Notes: generated from the letters alone by a model not told the origin. 64,000 bases of DNA from Xanthobacter agilis (GCF_021730435.1 NZ_JABWGX010000007.1:1-64000); one strand, 5' to 3'. Positions 43,999 to 52,285 are shown, counted from the first letter of the stretch. Made by a program: numbers and translations.

Positions 43999-44694
43999 AT
44001 GAGCGGGCAGGGCGCGAATGAATCGACGGAGGCGGTGTGGAGCGCCGTAGATGACTACCTGACGGGGCACCTTCTGCCCGACGATCCGGTGCTGGCGGCC
44101 ACCCTGGAAGCCAGCACCGCGGCGGGCCTGCCGCCCATCGCCGTCTCCGCGGCCCAGGGCCAGATGCTGCACCTGTTCGCGCTGATGCTGGGCGCGCGCC
44201 GGATTCTGGAGATTGGCACCCTGGGCGGCTACAGCACCCTTTTCCTGGCGCGCGCCCTGCCGGCGGATGGCCGTCTCGTGACCCTGGAAGCCATGCCCCA
44301 TCACGCGGAGGTGGCGGCGGCGAACTTCAAGCGGGCGGGGCTCGACCACAAGATTGATTTGCGTGTCGCGCCCGCCATTGAGACCCTGCCGAAGCTGGAG
44401 GCAGAGGGGGCGGGTCCGTTCGACCTCGTGTTCATCGATGCCGACAAGCCGAGCAACACCGATTACCTGCGCTGGGCTTTGCGCCTGACGCGTCCGGGCG
44501 GCATCATCATCTGCGATAATGTGGTGCGCAACGGCGCGGTGCTTGATGGCGCCAGCGCCGATGCCTCGGTCCAGGGCGTGCGGTGCTTCTTCGACGCTCT
44601 TTCGGCAGAGACCGGCGTGACAGCCACCGCCATTCAGACGGTGGGCGCCAAGGGTTACGACGGCTTCGCGATGATCCGCGTGTGTGCGGCCTGA
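43999..44694 (+). CDS. Class I SAM-dependent O-methyltransferase
   Basis: This 231-residue protein resembles caffeoyl-CoA/catechol O-methyltransferases. It has the SAM motif I region 'ARRILEIGTLGGYSTLFLA', the acidic end 'VTLEAMPHH', and the metal-binding 'DLVFIDADKPSNTDYLRWAL' plus 'GGIIICDNVVRNG'. Substrates of bacterial members are usually phenolic compounds; here the substrate is unknown. The ATG at 43999 follows GGAGTGAAG. Last gene of the probable three-gene operon. Confidence 0.93.
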   Translation: MSGQGANESTEAVWSAVDDYLTGHLLPDDPVLAATLEASTAAGLPPIAVSAAQGQMLHLFALMLGARRILEIGTLGGYSTLFLARALPADGRLVTLEAMPHHAEVAAANFKRAGLDHKIDLRVAPAIETLPKLEAEGAGPFDLVFIDADKPSNTDYLRWALRLTRPGGIIICDNVVRNGAVLDGASADASVQGVRCFFDALSAETGVTATAIQTVGAKGYDGFAMIRVCAA

Positions 44695-44698
44695 GGGT

Positions 44699-44791
44699 TC
44701 AGGACCAGCTTCCCAGGTAGGCCAGAACGGCCACGATGAGGATGATGGCCACCACGATGTAGTGACGCGCCGCGATTTTGTGGAGAATCAT
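44699..44791 (-). CDS. Possible small single-pass membrane protein (30 residues)
   Basis: An ATG-initiated frame encodes M-I-L-H-K-I-A-A-R followed by a 17-residue hydrophobic helix ('YIVVAIILIVAVLAYLG') and S-W-S. The positive N-terminus and single helix are typical of small membrane proteins. The ribosome binding site is weak and conservation is unknown, so it is only a candidate. It faces the methyltransferase gene tail to tail. Confidence 0.4.
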   Translation of the reverse strand: MILHKIAARHYIVVAIILIVAVLAYLGSWS

Positions 44792-44955
44792 AATGTGGTC
44801 CGCTGTGTTGGGCTGCCAGGAAAGCACAGGCGTGACCGAAGGGCATCCGGATTCGGCGGCACTTCCCTGGCCGACGCAGTGAGCCGTGCGCGCCGTGCGT
44901 TACCTGAACCCGCATGGCGCATCTGCTCGACGGCCCCGATCGGTCGCGCCCTGCG

Positions 44956-45240
44956 TCAATCGTCGTTGGAGGCGTTGAGTTCGTCGGGGCGCAGGCCGTC
45001 CTCCGCGGGAACCAGCTGCACACCCGGTGCCGGGCTGGCCAAAAAGACGATTCGCTCGCCTTCGAGCACATCCACGAGCTGGTTTCGGGTCGGGGCGAGC
45101 GCCGACAGGCCGGTGTCGTCGGTCTCGACGATCTTGACCGTGGCGGCGGTTACGCCGGCGCGGGCGGCGAGGACTTCGCGGGTCCATCCCAAAATGGCGC
45201 GGGCGGCCTTGATCTGCCGGCCGGAAACCGTGTTGTCCAT
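44956..45240 (-). CDS. Small XRE-type helix-turn-helix regulator
   Basis: This 94-residue protein has an N-terminal XRE-like HTH ('GRQIKAARAILGWTREVLAA', 'AGVTAATVKIVE', residues about 6-45) and a short C-terminal strand region ending in acidic residues. GGAG precedes the ATG at 45240. Target genes are unknown; self-regulation is common for this type. Confidence 0.78.
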   Translation of the reverse strand: MDNTVSGRQIKAARAILGWTREVLAARAGVTAATVKIVETDDTGLSALAPTRNQLVDVLEGERIVFLASPAPGVQLVPAEDGLRPDELNASNDD

Positions 45241-45458
45241 GGGGCAATGCTCCAAAATGATCCCTGTTCCTATCGCACGGCGGAGAGGATGCGTCGACGC
45301 GGCATCGAACAGGGCCCGCAATGAGGACTAATCCGGAGCCTTTGCCATCTTTATGCAATAGGCGCCGTCTAGTATTGTGCAGTGCACTATTCGCCAGCGG
45401 TCCCAAGCTGGAGGATGGCCGAACCGGATGACGCCGCCCATGCGGCGGGGAGGACCGC

Positions 45459-47867
45459 TTGAACGCTCAGCTCATGCCCTCGAAGTTCACCAACCCGTTC
45501 TTCGCCAAGGTGACGGATGGCAATGCCTGGACCGCGCGCCAGCGCGCTTTGGCCCTGACGGCGCAGCTGTCCGAGTTGTCCACCATGAGCCAGTTGACGT
45601 CCAAGGCTGCCGGACGGCACTTCATGAATATCTCGGCCACCCACGGCGGGCGGCTGCGGGCGACCTTCGACGAATTGACGGCCCTCATGGGCACCATCAC
45701 CAGCACGGAGCGTTCGCTTTCGGACCGGGTGAAGGACGCGCAGGCCTATGTGATCGACCGCACCCAGCGCGCGGTGCTTACCCTCGACACCCTGCGCCAG
45801 CGCGGCGACAATTTCTTCGAGCACGAGGCGGCCGGCTGCCCGCCGGTGCTCATCTATGACTATGACGTGGTCATGGACGGTCGCAGCCTGCCCCGGCCCT
45901 GCAATTACGCCCTGCTGAAGATCAAGCCGCCGGAGGGGGTGGAAGTCTATCCCTGGAAGCGCCCCTATGTGATTATTGACCCTCGCGCGGGCCATGGCGC
46001 CGGCATCGGCGGCTTCAAGTCCGATAGTCAGGTGGGCGTGGCGCTGAAGGCTGGCCATCCGGTCTATTTCGTCAGCTTCAGCCGCAATCCCGAGCCCGGC
46101 CAGACCCTGGCCGATGTGTCGCGGGCCGAAGCGACGTTTGTGCGCTACGTGCAGGAGCAGCATCCGGACGCGTCGAAGCCCGTGGTCATCGGCAATTGCC
46201 AGGGCGGATGGGCGACCCTCCTGCTCGGCGCCGCCAACCCGGACATCACCGGCCCGCTGGTGCTGAACGGCGCCCCGGTGGAGACCTGGTCTGGCGACGT
46301 GGGGGCGAACCCCATGCGCTACAATGCCGGTCTGCTCGGTGGCCAGGTCCAGCCCATGTTCTGGTCCGACTACGGTGACGGCGTGTTCGACGGGGCATCG
46401 CTGGTGCTCAATTTCGAGATGCTGAATCCGGGCCGCACCTGGTTCCGCAAATATTACGACCTGTTCGAGAAGGTCGATACCGAGAGCGGCCGCTTCCTGG
46501 AATTCGAGAAGTGGTGGAGCGGCTTCTTCCTGCTCAACGAGCCGGAGATCGTGTGGATCGTGCGGGAGCTGTTCGTCGGCAACAAGCTGGCGCGCAACGA
46601 GGCGCGGCTGGAGCATGGCCGCGTTCTCGACGTCAAGCAGATCCGCTCGCCCATCATCGTGTTCGCCAGCCATGGCGACAACATCACGCCGGTGAAGCAG
46701 GCGATCAACTGGATCATCGACACCTATGCGGACGAGACGGAAATCCGCATCCGTGGCCAGCGCATCGTCTACATGGTGCACGACAAGGTGGGCCATCTCG
46801 GCATCTTCGTCTCGGCCTCCATCGCCAAGCGCGAGCACACCCAGGTGTCCTCGGTGCTGAAGACCATCGAGGCGCTGGCGCCGGGTCTCTATGAGATGAC
46901 CATTGATGACGTCCGCGGCGAAGGGCAAGACGCGCAGTTCACCGTCTCCTTTGCCGAACGCAAGATGAGCGAGCTGCCCGGCTATGGCGACGGGCGCGAG
47001 GACGAGGTGCCCTTCGCCGCCGTGCAGCATCTCTCCGAGTTGCAGGGCGAGCTCTACGACGTGTTCCTGCGGCCCATGGTGCAGGCGTCGGTGACGCGCG
47101 CGAGCGCGGAGATCGGCCGCATGATGCATCCGCTGCGGGTGCAGCGCGCCCTCACCTCGTCGCGCAATCCGGTGATGATGCCGCTCGAGGCCCTTTCCAA
47201 GGTGGTGAGCGAGAGCCGCAAGCCGGTGGAAAAGGAGAATCCCTTCGTCCTGGCGGAGCGCCTGATGGCCGATGCCTTCGAGCAGACCATCGACGTCGTC
47301 CGCGATATTCGCGACGCCTGGTACGAAGTGACCTTCTATTCCATCTACGCCACGCCCTTCATGCGCTGGTTCGGCCGGAACTACAATTTCGAGCGGACGC
47401 GCAAGACCAAGGAAGAGCTGGTGGGTCTGCCGGAGGTGCGCGCGGCCTTGCTGCACGTCAATTCCGGTGGTTTCGTCGAGGCTGTGATCCGCATGCTGAT
47501 CCTGCTCGCCGATGCCCGCGGCAATGTGCGCCGCGATCGCCTGGAGCGCTCGGCCAAGGTGCTCACCAAGGACGAGCCCTTCCTGTCCCTGCCGGTGGCC
47601 CGCAAGGCGGAGATCATCCACGAGCAGAGCCTGGTTGTGGAATATGCGCGCGAGGCGGCGATCGAGGCACTGCCCGAGATGCTGCGGACTCCGGAGGAGC
47701 GCCGCAAGGCGGCCGAGGTGGTGCAGTTCGTGCCCGGCCCGCTTGAGGAGATGGATCCGCGGACCCTCTCCATGTTGCAGCGCATCCGCCATGTGCTCGG
47801 CCTGGAGCCCGCGACGGCCGACATCGCGCTTGATCCGCTGGAGGTGACCGCGCAAGCGGCTCAGTGA
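45459..47867 (+). CDS. DUF3141 family PhaC-like alpha/beta hydrolase
   Basis: This is a protein of about 800 residues. It has a helical N-terminus resembling phasin/PhaC regions ('ALTAQLSELSTMSQL', 'ERSLSDRVKDAQAYVID'). An alpha/beta-hydrolase core follows with 'YVIIDPRAGHGAGIGG', 'VYFVSFSRNPEPGQTL' and the nucleophile box G-N-C-Q-G-G with Cys, as in PHA synthases. The catalytic Asp lies in 'FASHGDNITP' and His in 'VGHLGIFVS'. A long helical tail makes it DUF3141. Members are annotated as poly(3-hydroxyalkanoate) synthetase-like, but polymerase activity is not shown for them as far as I know. The TTG start at 45459 has GGGGAGG before it; an in-frame ATG lies at 45474. Confidence 0.85.
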   Translation: MNAQLMPSKFTNPFFAKVTDGNAWTARQRALALTAQLSELSTMSQLTSKAAGRHFMNISATHGGRLRATFDELTALMGTITSTERSLSDRVKDAQAYVIDRTQRAVLTLDTLRQRGDNFFEHEAAGCPPVLIYDYDVVMDGRSLPRPCNYALLKIKPPEGVEVYPWKRPYVIIDPRAGHGAGIGGFKSDSQVGVALKAGHPVYFVSFSRNPEPGQTLADVSRAEATFVRYVQEQHPDASKPVVIGNCQGGWATLLLGAANPDITGPLVLNGAPVETWSGDVGANPMRYNAGLLGGQVQPMFWSDYGDGVFDGASLVLNFEMLNPGRTWFRKYYDLFEKVDTESGRFLEFEKWWSGFFLLNEPEIVWIVRELFVGNKLARNEARLEHGRVLDVKQIRSPIIVFASHGDNITPVKQAINWIIDTYADETEIRIRGQRIVYMVHDKVGHLGIFVSASIAKREHTQVSSVLKTIEALAPGLYEMTIDDVRGEGQDAQFTVSFAERKMSELPGYGDGREDEVPFAAVQHLSELQGELYDVFLRPMVQASVTRASAEIGRMMHPLRVQRALTSSRNPVMMPLEALSKVVSESRKPVEKENPFVLAERLMADAFEQTIDVVRDIRDAWYEVTFYSIYATPFMRWFGRNYNFERTRKTKEELVGLPEVRAALLHVNSGGFVEAVIRMLILLADARGNVRRDRLERSAKVLTKDEPFLSLPVARKAEIIHEQSLVVEYAREAAIEALPEMLRTPEERRKAAEVVQFVPGPLEEMDPRTLSMLQRIRHVLGLEPATADIALDPLEVTAQAAQ

Positions 47868-47888
47868 GGACACTCGCCGTGTGAAGAC

Positions 47889-47922
47889 GCAATGCCGCGG
47901 CGCATAAGCGCCGCGGCATTGC
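47889..47922 (+). terminator. Strong hairpin after the DUF3141 gene
   Basis: A perfect 15-base inverted repeat (GCAATGCCGCGGCGC at 47889-47903 and its complement at 47908-47922) surrounds an ATAA loop and is followed by GCTTTC. It separates the DUF3141 gene from the lanmodulin-like gene. Confidence 0.8.
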
Positions 47923-47977
47923 GCTTTCAAGGGGGGCAGCATAGGCTTCCCGAAAATCTGGTTTAGGGGGAGCTTTC

Positions 47978-48391
47978 ATGGCGCGCTCGTTTTTTCGGTT
48001 CGGTGTTGCAGCGGCGGTTGCCGGGGTGCTGGCCTTCGCGCCATCGGCCATGGCCGCGATGTCCGGCAAGGACGCGCTTGCCAAGCTCAACAAGGATGGC
48101 GACGACACCCTGGAGATCGTCGAGGTGATCGATCTCGGCACCCAGACCTTCAAGGCCATCAACAAGGATCATGACACCACCTTGGAAGCCCCGGAGACCA
48201 AGGGGCGCCTGACGCCCGAGGACTGGGCGCTGGTCAACAAGGACGGGGACCAGACCTTGGAGCTCGACGAGTGGCTGACGATTGTCCGCTCCCGCTTCAA
48301 TGCGGCCGACGCGAACAAAGACGGCAAGCTGACCGCGGCGGAGCTTGATTCCGAGCCGGGCCAGAAGCTGCTTCTGCTGATCGTGAAGTGA
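47978..48391 (+). CDS. Periplasmic four-EF-hand protein, lanmodulin-like
   Basis: This 137-residue protein has a signal peptide (cleavage after A-M-A, residue 26) and four EF-hand loops at residues 38-49, 62-73, 87-98 and 111-122. They read N-K-D-G-D-D-T-L-E-I-V-E, N-K-D-H-D-T-T-L-E-A-P-E, N-K-D-G-D-Q-T-L-E-L-D-E and D-A-N-K-D-G-K-L-T-A-A-E. The gaps between loops are only 12, 13 and 12 residues, the unusual compact spacing of lanmodulin. 'KGRLTPEDW' between loops 2 and 3 and the 'R-F-x-A-A' before loop 4 also align with lanmodulin. It lacks lanmodulin's Pro at loop position 2 and Asp at position 9. Metal preference (rare earth, calcium or other) cannot be told from sequence. Confidence 0.85.
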   Translation: MARSFFRFGVAAAVAGVLAFAPSAMAAMSGKDALAKLNKDGDDTLEIVEVIDLGTQTFKAINKDHDTTLEAPETKGRLTPEDWALVNKDGDQTLELDEWLTIVRSRFNAADANKDGKLTAAELDSEPGQKLLLLIVK

Positions 48392-48567
48392 CCTAAGGCC
48401 GCCGCACGCTCATCGGCGGCTGGGGCAGGACACGAGCAAATGGGCTGCCGCTTGAAGCCGCGTCTGGGCGACGCGGTTTCTTTGTCATAGCCCGGTTTGC
48501 GGTGCCACAGGAGTGGCTCCCGTGCCGGCGACGGCGGTCCAGCCCTCCGCGTCGGCGGAGAGCAGTA

Positions 48568-49263
48568 TCAGAATTTCTCCACCCAGGGGCGCAGGTCCAC
48601 CTCGAAGCTCCACGCCGAGCGATGCTGACGGTGGGTGGACAGGTAGGTTTCCGCGATGGCCTCCGGCGCCAGCCATTTGTCGGCGGGACCGCCCTCGCCG
48701 GGCGTGGCCCAGGATGACGAGATGCCGCCATCGATGACGAAATGCGCCACATGGATGTTGCGCGGACCAAGCTCGCGGGCGAGGCTCTGGGCCAAGCCAC
48801 GCAGCGCGAATTTCTGCATGGCGAAGGGGATGGAGTGGGGCATCCCCTTGATGCTGGCCGTGGCCCCCGTGAAGAAGATGGAGCCGGATCCGCGCGCCAG
48901 CATGCGCCGGGCGGCGGCCTGGGCGGTGAGGAAGCCGCCGAAGGCGCCGACCGCATAAGCGTCCAGCACCTCGCCGGGGTCCAGTTCCTCCACCGCCCCA
49001 CGGTAGCGGGCCGCCGCGTTGAACACCACGAGGGAGGGCGGACCCAGGGTCCGGTCCACCGCCGTGAACGCCGTTTCCACGGCCTGTGGGTTTTGTACGT
49101 CCCCGGAGAGCGCCAGCGCGCCGGTTTCCGCGACGAGGGGGGCGAGCTTCTCCACATTGCGGGCCACGAGGGCGATGCGAAAGCCCTCTTGGTGGAGGCG
49201 GCGGGCCAATGCGGCGCTGAGGCCCTTGCCGGCCCCGACGATGACGGCGATGTCTTCACTCAC
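48568..49263 (-). CDS. SDR family NAD(P)-dependent oxidoreductase
   Basis: This 231-residue short-chain dehydrogenase has the N-terminal 'IVGAGKGLSAALARRL' (G-x-G-x-G-L-type NAD(P) motif). The middle contains 'VVFNAAARYRG', where other members have N-A-G. 'GSIFFTGATASIKG' follows with Ser replaced by Thr or Ala around the catalytic position, and 'PFAMQKFALRGLAQSLAREL' has K but no obvious Y of the Y-x-x-x-K motif (F/A-M-Q-K instead). It may be a divergent or weakly active member. The Rieske gene lies 33 bases upstream in the same direction. Confidence 0.85.
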   Translation of the reverse strand: MSEDIAVIVGAGKGLSAALARRLHQEGFRIALVARNVEKLAPLVAETGALALSGDVQNPQAVETAFTAVDRTLGPPSLVVFNAAARYRGAVEELDPGEVLDAYAVGAFGGFLTAQAAARRMLARGSGSIFFTGATASIKGMPHSIPFAMQKFALRGLAQSLARELGPRNIHVAHFVIDGGISSSWATPGEGGPADKWLAPEAIAETYLSTHRQHRSAWSFEVDLRPWVEKF

Positions 49264-49296
49264 TTCAGCTTCTCCCAGGCTGGCGGGGCAGCGGCC

Positions 49297-49629
49297 TCAA
49301 CGTGCCGCGAACAGGGGCGAAACCCCTGCCGTGTCGATAAAGACGACACCGTCCTCGACCTTCACCGGATACTCGGCAAGCGGGCTTTCCTGCGGTTCTA
49401 TGGGCGCGCCGGAGGCAAGGTCCCAGGTCCAGTTGTGGATCGGGCAGGTCAGTACGCGGCCGTCGAATTCCGCATCGGAAAGCGGCGCGTTGGTGTGCGG
49501 GCACACCCCCTGAAAGGCCTTGAGCGCGCCGTCCTCCGGCCAGGCCAGAACGATGAGGTGGCTGTCGGCGATGACGAGCCGCATGCCCCCCTCGGGCACG
49601 GTTTCAGCTTTGCAGACACGGGTAAACAT
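49297..49629 (-). CDS. Rieske [2Fe-2S] ferredoxin-like protein
   Basis: This 110-residue protein carries the Rieske motifs Cys-Pro-His ('GVCPHTNAPLSD') and Cys-Pro-Ile-His ('VLTCPIHNWTWDLASG'), with 17 residues between the first His and the second Cys, so it should bind a [2Fe-2S] cluster through two Cys and two His. It resembles small electron-transfer ferredoxins of aromatic oxygenases or the NirD-like domain. The oxygenase partner is not in view. It is upstream of, and probably co-transcribed with, the SDR gene. Confidence 0.88.
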   Translation of the reverse strand: MFTRVCKAETVPEGGMRLVIADSHLIVLAWPEDGALKAFQGVCPHTNAPLSDAEFDGRVLTCPIHNWTWDLASGAPIEPQESPLAEYPVKVEDGVVFIDTAGVSPLFAAR

Positions 49630-49818
49630 TCAAAAAATCTCGCCAGTATCGAAAGAAATCGAGGCTATGATGGCGCGTCTTGGCGGTGCTGAAAAGCCCG
49701 ACGACGCGGAAGGAGCGCCGCGCGCGACTGGCCAATGGGCCCGAAATCTGTGACGCTCCCCGTGGCGCAGCATTTTTTAAGGGGCGCGCCACCCCGATCC
49801 CGTTTGGACGTTTCATCC

Positions 49819-50640
49819 ATGCCTTTGCCGGAAAACAGCCGTCTCAAGCCTTTCATTCTCCAGCGCAAGGACCAGCTCACGAAGGCCAAGGTCCGGCGCT
49901 CTCTCGGCCAGATGCAGGGCAAGATTGGAGAGCTGCCGCTCACCCTGGGATTTCAGGGCGCGCTCACCGCGAAATTCAAGGACGCGGGGGCGCCGGTGGT
50001 GATCGCCGAACTGAAGGGCGGCACGCCGTTCGATCCCAGCCTGCGCCTGATGGTCCCCTACAAGAACCTGGCCGAGGATTTCGAGGCGGTGGGCGCCGCC
50101 GCGCTCTCGGTGGCGGTGGAACGCCAGTCTTTTCGCGGTTCGGCGTCCGACCTGTCCACCGTGCGCGGGGCCGTGGGCCTGCCGGTGATCGCCCAGGACA
50201 TCATCTTCGACGTGTATCAGATCCTGGAAGCCCGGCTCGCCGGGGCCGATGCCATCATGCTGTCGGCGGCTCTGCTCGGCGACAAGCTGGCGGCGTTCCG
50301 CGAGCGTGCCGCGGCCATCGCCCTCGATGTGCTGGTGCAGGTGCATACCCCGGCCGAGGTGGAATTGGCGCTGGCCTCCGGCGCGGATTTCATCTGCGTG
50401 ACCAACCGGGACATCAATACCTTCGAGCTGAAGCCAGGCACCTGCGAGGCGCTGCTGCCGCTGTTGCCGGCGGACAAGGTGTTCGCCGTGGCCGAGGGCG
50501 GGCTGTCCACCGCCGATGATCGCGCGCGCCTGGGTGCTCTGGGCGCGAAGGCGATCCTGGTGGGCGCGGCGCTGATGAAGGACGAGGACCCCGCCGGTGT
50601 GCTGGAGCGCATCCTGGGCGTGGAAACGCCGGTGGAGTGA
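49819..50640 (+). CDS. Indole-3-glycerol-phosphate synthase-like (TrpC-family) protein, probable divergent paralogue
   Basis: This 273-residue TIM-barrel protein aligns with TrpC along its length: 'VVIAELKGGTPFDPSLRLM', 'AVGAAALSVAVERQSFRGSA', 'LPVIAQDIIFDVYQILEARL', 'FICVTNRDINTFELK' and 'VFAVAEGGLSTADD'. In true enzymes the third segment has L-R-K-D-F with an essential Lys; here it is A-Q-D. The S-P-S of the first segment is T-P-F, and E-S-G-I is E-G-G-L. It may therefore be inactive for indoleglycerol phosphate synthesis. There are no trp genes nearby. It starts at the ATG at 49819. Confidence 0.85.
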   Translation: MPLPENSRLKPFILQRKDQLTKAKVRRSLGQMQGKIGELPLTLGFQGALTAKFKDAGAPVVIAELKGGTPFDPSLRLMVPYKNLAEDFEAVGAAALSVAVERQSFRGSASDLSTVRGAVGLPVIAQDIIFDVYQILEARLAGADAIMLSAALLGDKLAAFRERAAAIALDVLVQVHTPAEVELALASGADFICVTNRDINTFELKPGTCEALLPLLPADKVFAVAEGGLSTADDRARLGALGAKAILVGAALMKDEDPAGVLERILGVETPVE

Positions 50641-50748
50641 CCGGGGCTCCCCCCTGCGGGCGGGGACCCCGCCCGCAGGCACGCGCATTGCACGGGAGAC
50701 GCGGCGGAGCCGGCGTCAGGCCGGCGCCGGCTCGGAAGGAGCTAAGAC

Positions 50749-50937
50749 ATGCCCTTGAAGGAAGAGGATATCCAGCCCGGCAAGTGCTACAAAACCAAGG
50801 GGCCGGAGAACTACAAGGTCATCGCCATCACGCGCGGCATTGTCACCTATCAGACATGGACCTCGCCCCTGCGCATCAATACCGGCATCAAGGTATTCGC
50901 GGACGCCGTCTACAAGATGGTGCCCTGCCCGAATTAG
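50749..50937 (+). CDS. Small conserved-looking hypothetical protein (62 residues)
   Basis: AAGGAG nine bases upstream supports the ATG at 50749. The protein has an SH3-like beta pattern ('DIQPGKCYKTKG', 'YKVIAITRGIVTYQTW', 'GIKVFADAVYKMVP') and no membrane helix. I do not recognise the family. It lies downstream of the TrpC-like gene on the same strand. Confidence 0.65.
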   Translation: MPLKEEDIQPGKCYKTKGPENYKVIAITRGIVTYQTWTSPLRINTGIKVFADAVYKMVPCPN

Positions 50938-51027
50938 GGGCGCGGACACCGGCAGCAGGCGCGGGGAGATGACCATGGCCAAGGATCGTCGAGGGGCGAG
51001 GCCGTCTTTCAGGGCGCGGGGCGGGGC

Positions 51028-51696
51028 ATGAGCGCCATCGCCGAGGGACCGAAGATCGCGGCGCTATCGTGCGGCAAGCCGGTGTATCTCGTGGTGCTGC
51101 TGCACGGCGAGGGCGACAGCGGCGCGGCCATCCTCGACCACGCCCTCAATTGGGCGCCGGCCCTGCCGAAGGCCGATTTTCTGGCCGCCGAGGCGCCGCT
51201 TTCCGGTCCTGGCGGGGCCGGGCGGCACTGGTTTGACGGCGGGGTGGGCGTGCACGCCGCCCTACCGGAGGCAGCGGCCGCGTTGAACCGGTTTCTGGAT
51301 GCGGCCCTGGCGGCGCGGCGGCTGCCGGACAGTCATCTGGCCTTGGTCGGCTTTTCCCAAGGCGCCACCCTCGCCCTCTGCGCCGCGCTCATGCGGCCAC
51401 ACCCGGTGGCGGCTGTGGTGGGGTTTTCCGGCGCCTTGCCCGAGGGGTTGCCCGCAGCCATCACGGCCCAGCCGCAGGTGCTGATGATCCATGGTGAGGA
51501 TGACCCGCTGGTGCCGTTCGCGGCCATGGGGGCGACGAAGGAACGCCTTAAGGCCGCTGGCGTGCCCGCGAAAAGTATGCGTCGGCCGGGCCTCGGGCAC
51601 GCCATGGATGATGATGGCATCATCGCCGCCGGTGATTTCCTCACCCGGAATTTGGCCCAGAAGCCCGCGACCGCACCGCACGACCATCACCACTGA
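51028..51696 (+). CDS. Phospholipase/carboxylesterase family alpha/beta hydrolase
   Basis: This 222-residue serine hydrolase of the YpfH-like/abhydrolase_2 type shows 'YLVVLLHGEGDSGAAILDHA', the nucleophile elbow G-F-S-Q-G in 'LALVGFSQGATLALCAAL', the Asp in 'MIHGEDDPLVPFAAM' and the His in 'RPGLGHAMDDDGI'. The last residues are His-rich. It acts in the cytoplasm; its substrate is unknown. The cupin gene follows 16 bases later, so they may be co-transcribed. Confidence 0.92.
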   Translation: MSAIAEGPKIAALSCGKPVYLVVLLHGEGDSGAAILDHALNWAPALPKADFLAAEAPLSGPGGAGRHWFDGGVGVHAALPEAAAALNRFLDAALAARRLPDSHLALVGFSQGATLALCAALMRPHPVAAVVGFSGALPEGLPAAITAQPQVLMIHGEDDPLVPFAAMGATKERLKAAGVPAKSMRRPGLGHAMDDDGIIAAGDFLTRNLAQKPATAPHDHHH

Positions 51697-51712
51697 CAGT
51701 TGGGGGATATTC

Positions 51713-52285
51713 ATGACCGCGCGTGTGCCCGAGGCGTTGCGGCGCTTCATCTGGGATATCCAATCCATGGTGGAGCTAGCCGATAGTCCGCGCGAGATCC
51801 TCTTCATCGGGCGGGATCTGATGGGCCGGCTGGTGGCCTCCGACGATTGGCTGCCGCCGGTGTTCGCTCCGGACGGCGACGGGCCCTGTCTCTATGAACT
51901 TTACCGCGACGACATGGAGCGTTTTTGCGTGGTTGCGTCGGTGTTCGCGGCAGGCCAGGGCTGGCCCTGTTTCCAGGATGGGGTTTGGGAGATCAGCGGC
52001 GTGCTGCGCGGCGAGGTGGTCCGCAGCGGGCCGGGAGCTGATGCGCGGGTGCTGGCGCCGGGCCGCGTTGAAACAGCTCTCGGTGGCGAAGCGGCGGCAT
52101 GGACCCAGGCGGGCGCCCCTGGGGCGGCGGTCGTGATCCACGTTTATGGGGGGGGCATCGGGCGCATGGCGCGCGGCCAGGTGGGTCCCGATGGGGTGGT
52201 CACACCCAGCGTGGTCGGCTATGCCAATCCGCCGGACGCTCCCGCCTATGACATTCTCTCGATTCAGGCGGAAGTGACCGACTGA
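51713..52285 (+). CDS. Cysteine-dioxygenase-like cupin with missing metal ligands
   Basis: This 190-residue protein resembles the predicted metal-dependent double-stranded beta-helix enzymes: 'CLYELYRDDMERFCVVAS', 'GVWEISGVLRGEVV' and 'VVIHVYGGGIGRM'. Active relatives have H-x-H just before the conserved Trp; here that place reads P-C-F-Q-D-G-V-W, so both His are absent. It may be a binding protein rather than a dioxygenase. The ATG at 51713 fits; GGGGGAT precedes it. Confidence 0.72.
   Translation: MTARVPEALRRFIWDIQSMVELADSPREILFIGRDLMGRLVASDDWLPPVFAPDGDGPCLYELYRDDMERFCVVASVFAAGQGWPCFQDGVWEISGVLRGEVVRSGPGADARVLAPGRVETALGGEAAAWTQAGAPGAAVVIHVYGGGIGRMARGQVGPDGVVTPSVVGYANPPDAPAYDILSIQAEVTD

Noticed and set aside
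45387-47942. 851-residue minus-strand open frame over the DUF3141 gene
   Set aside because: His/Arg-rich shadow frame; the plus-strand protein has a recognisable hydrolase core.
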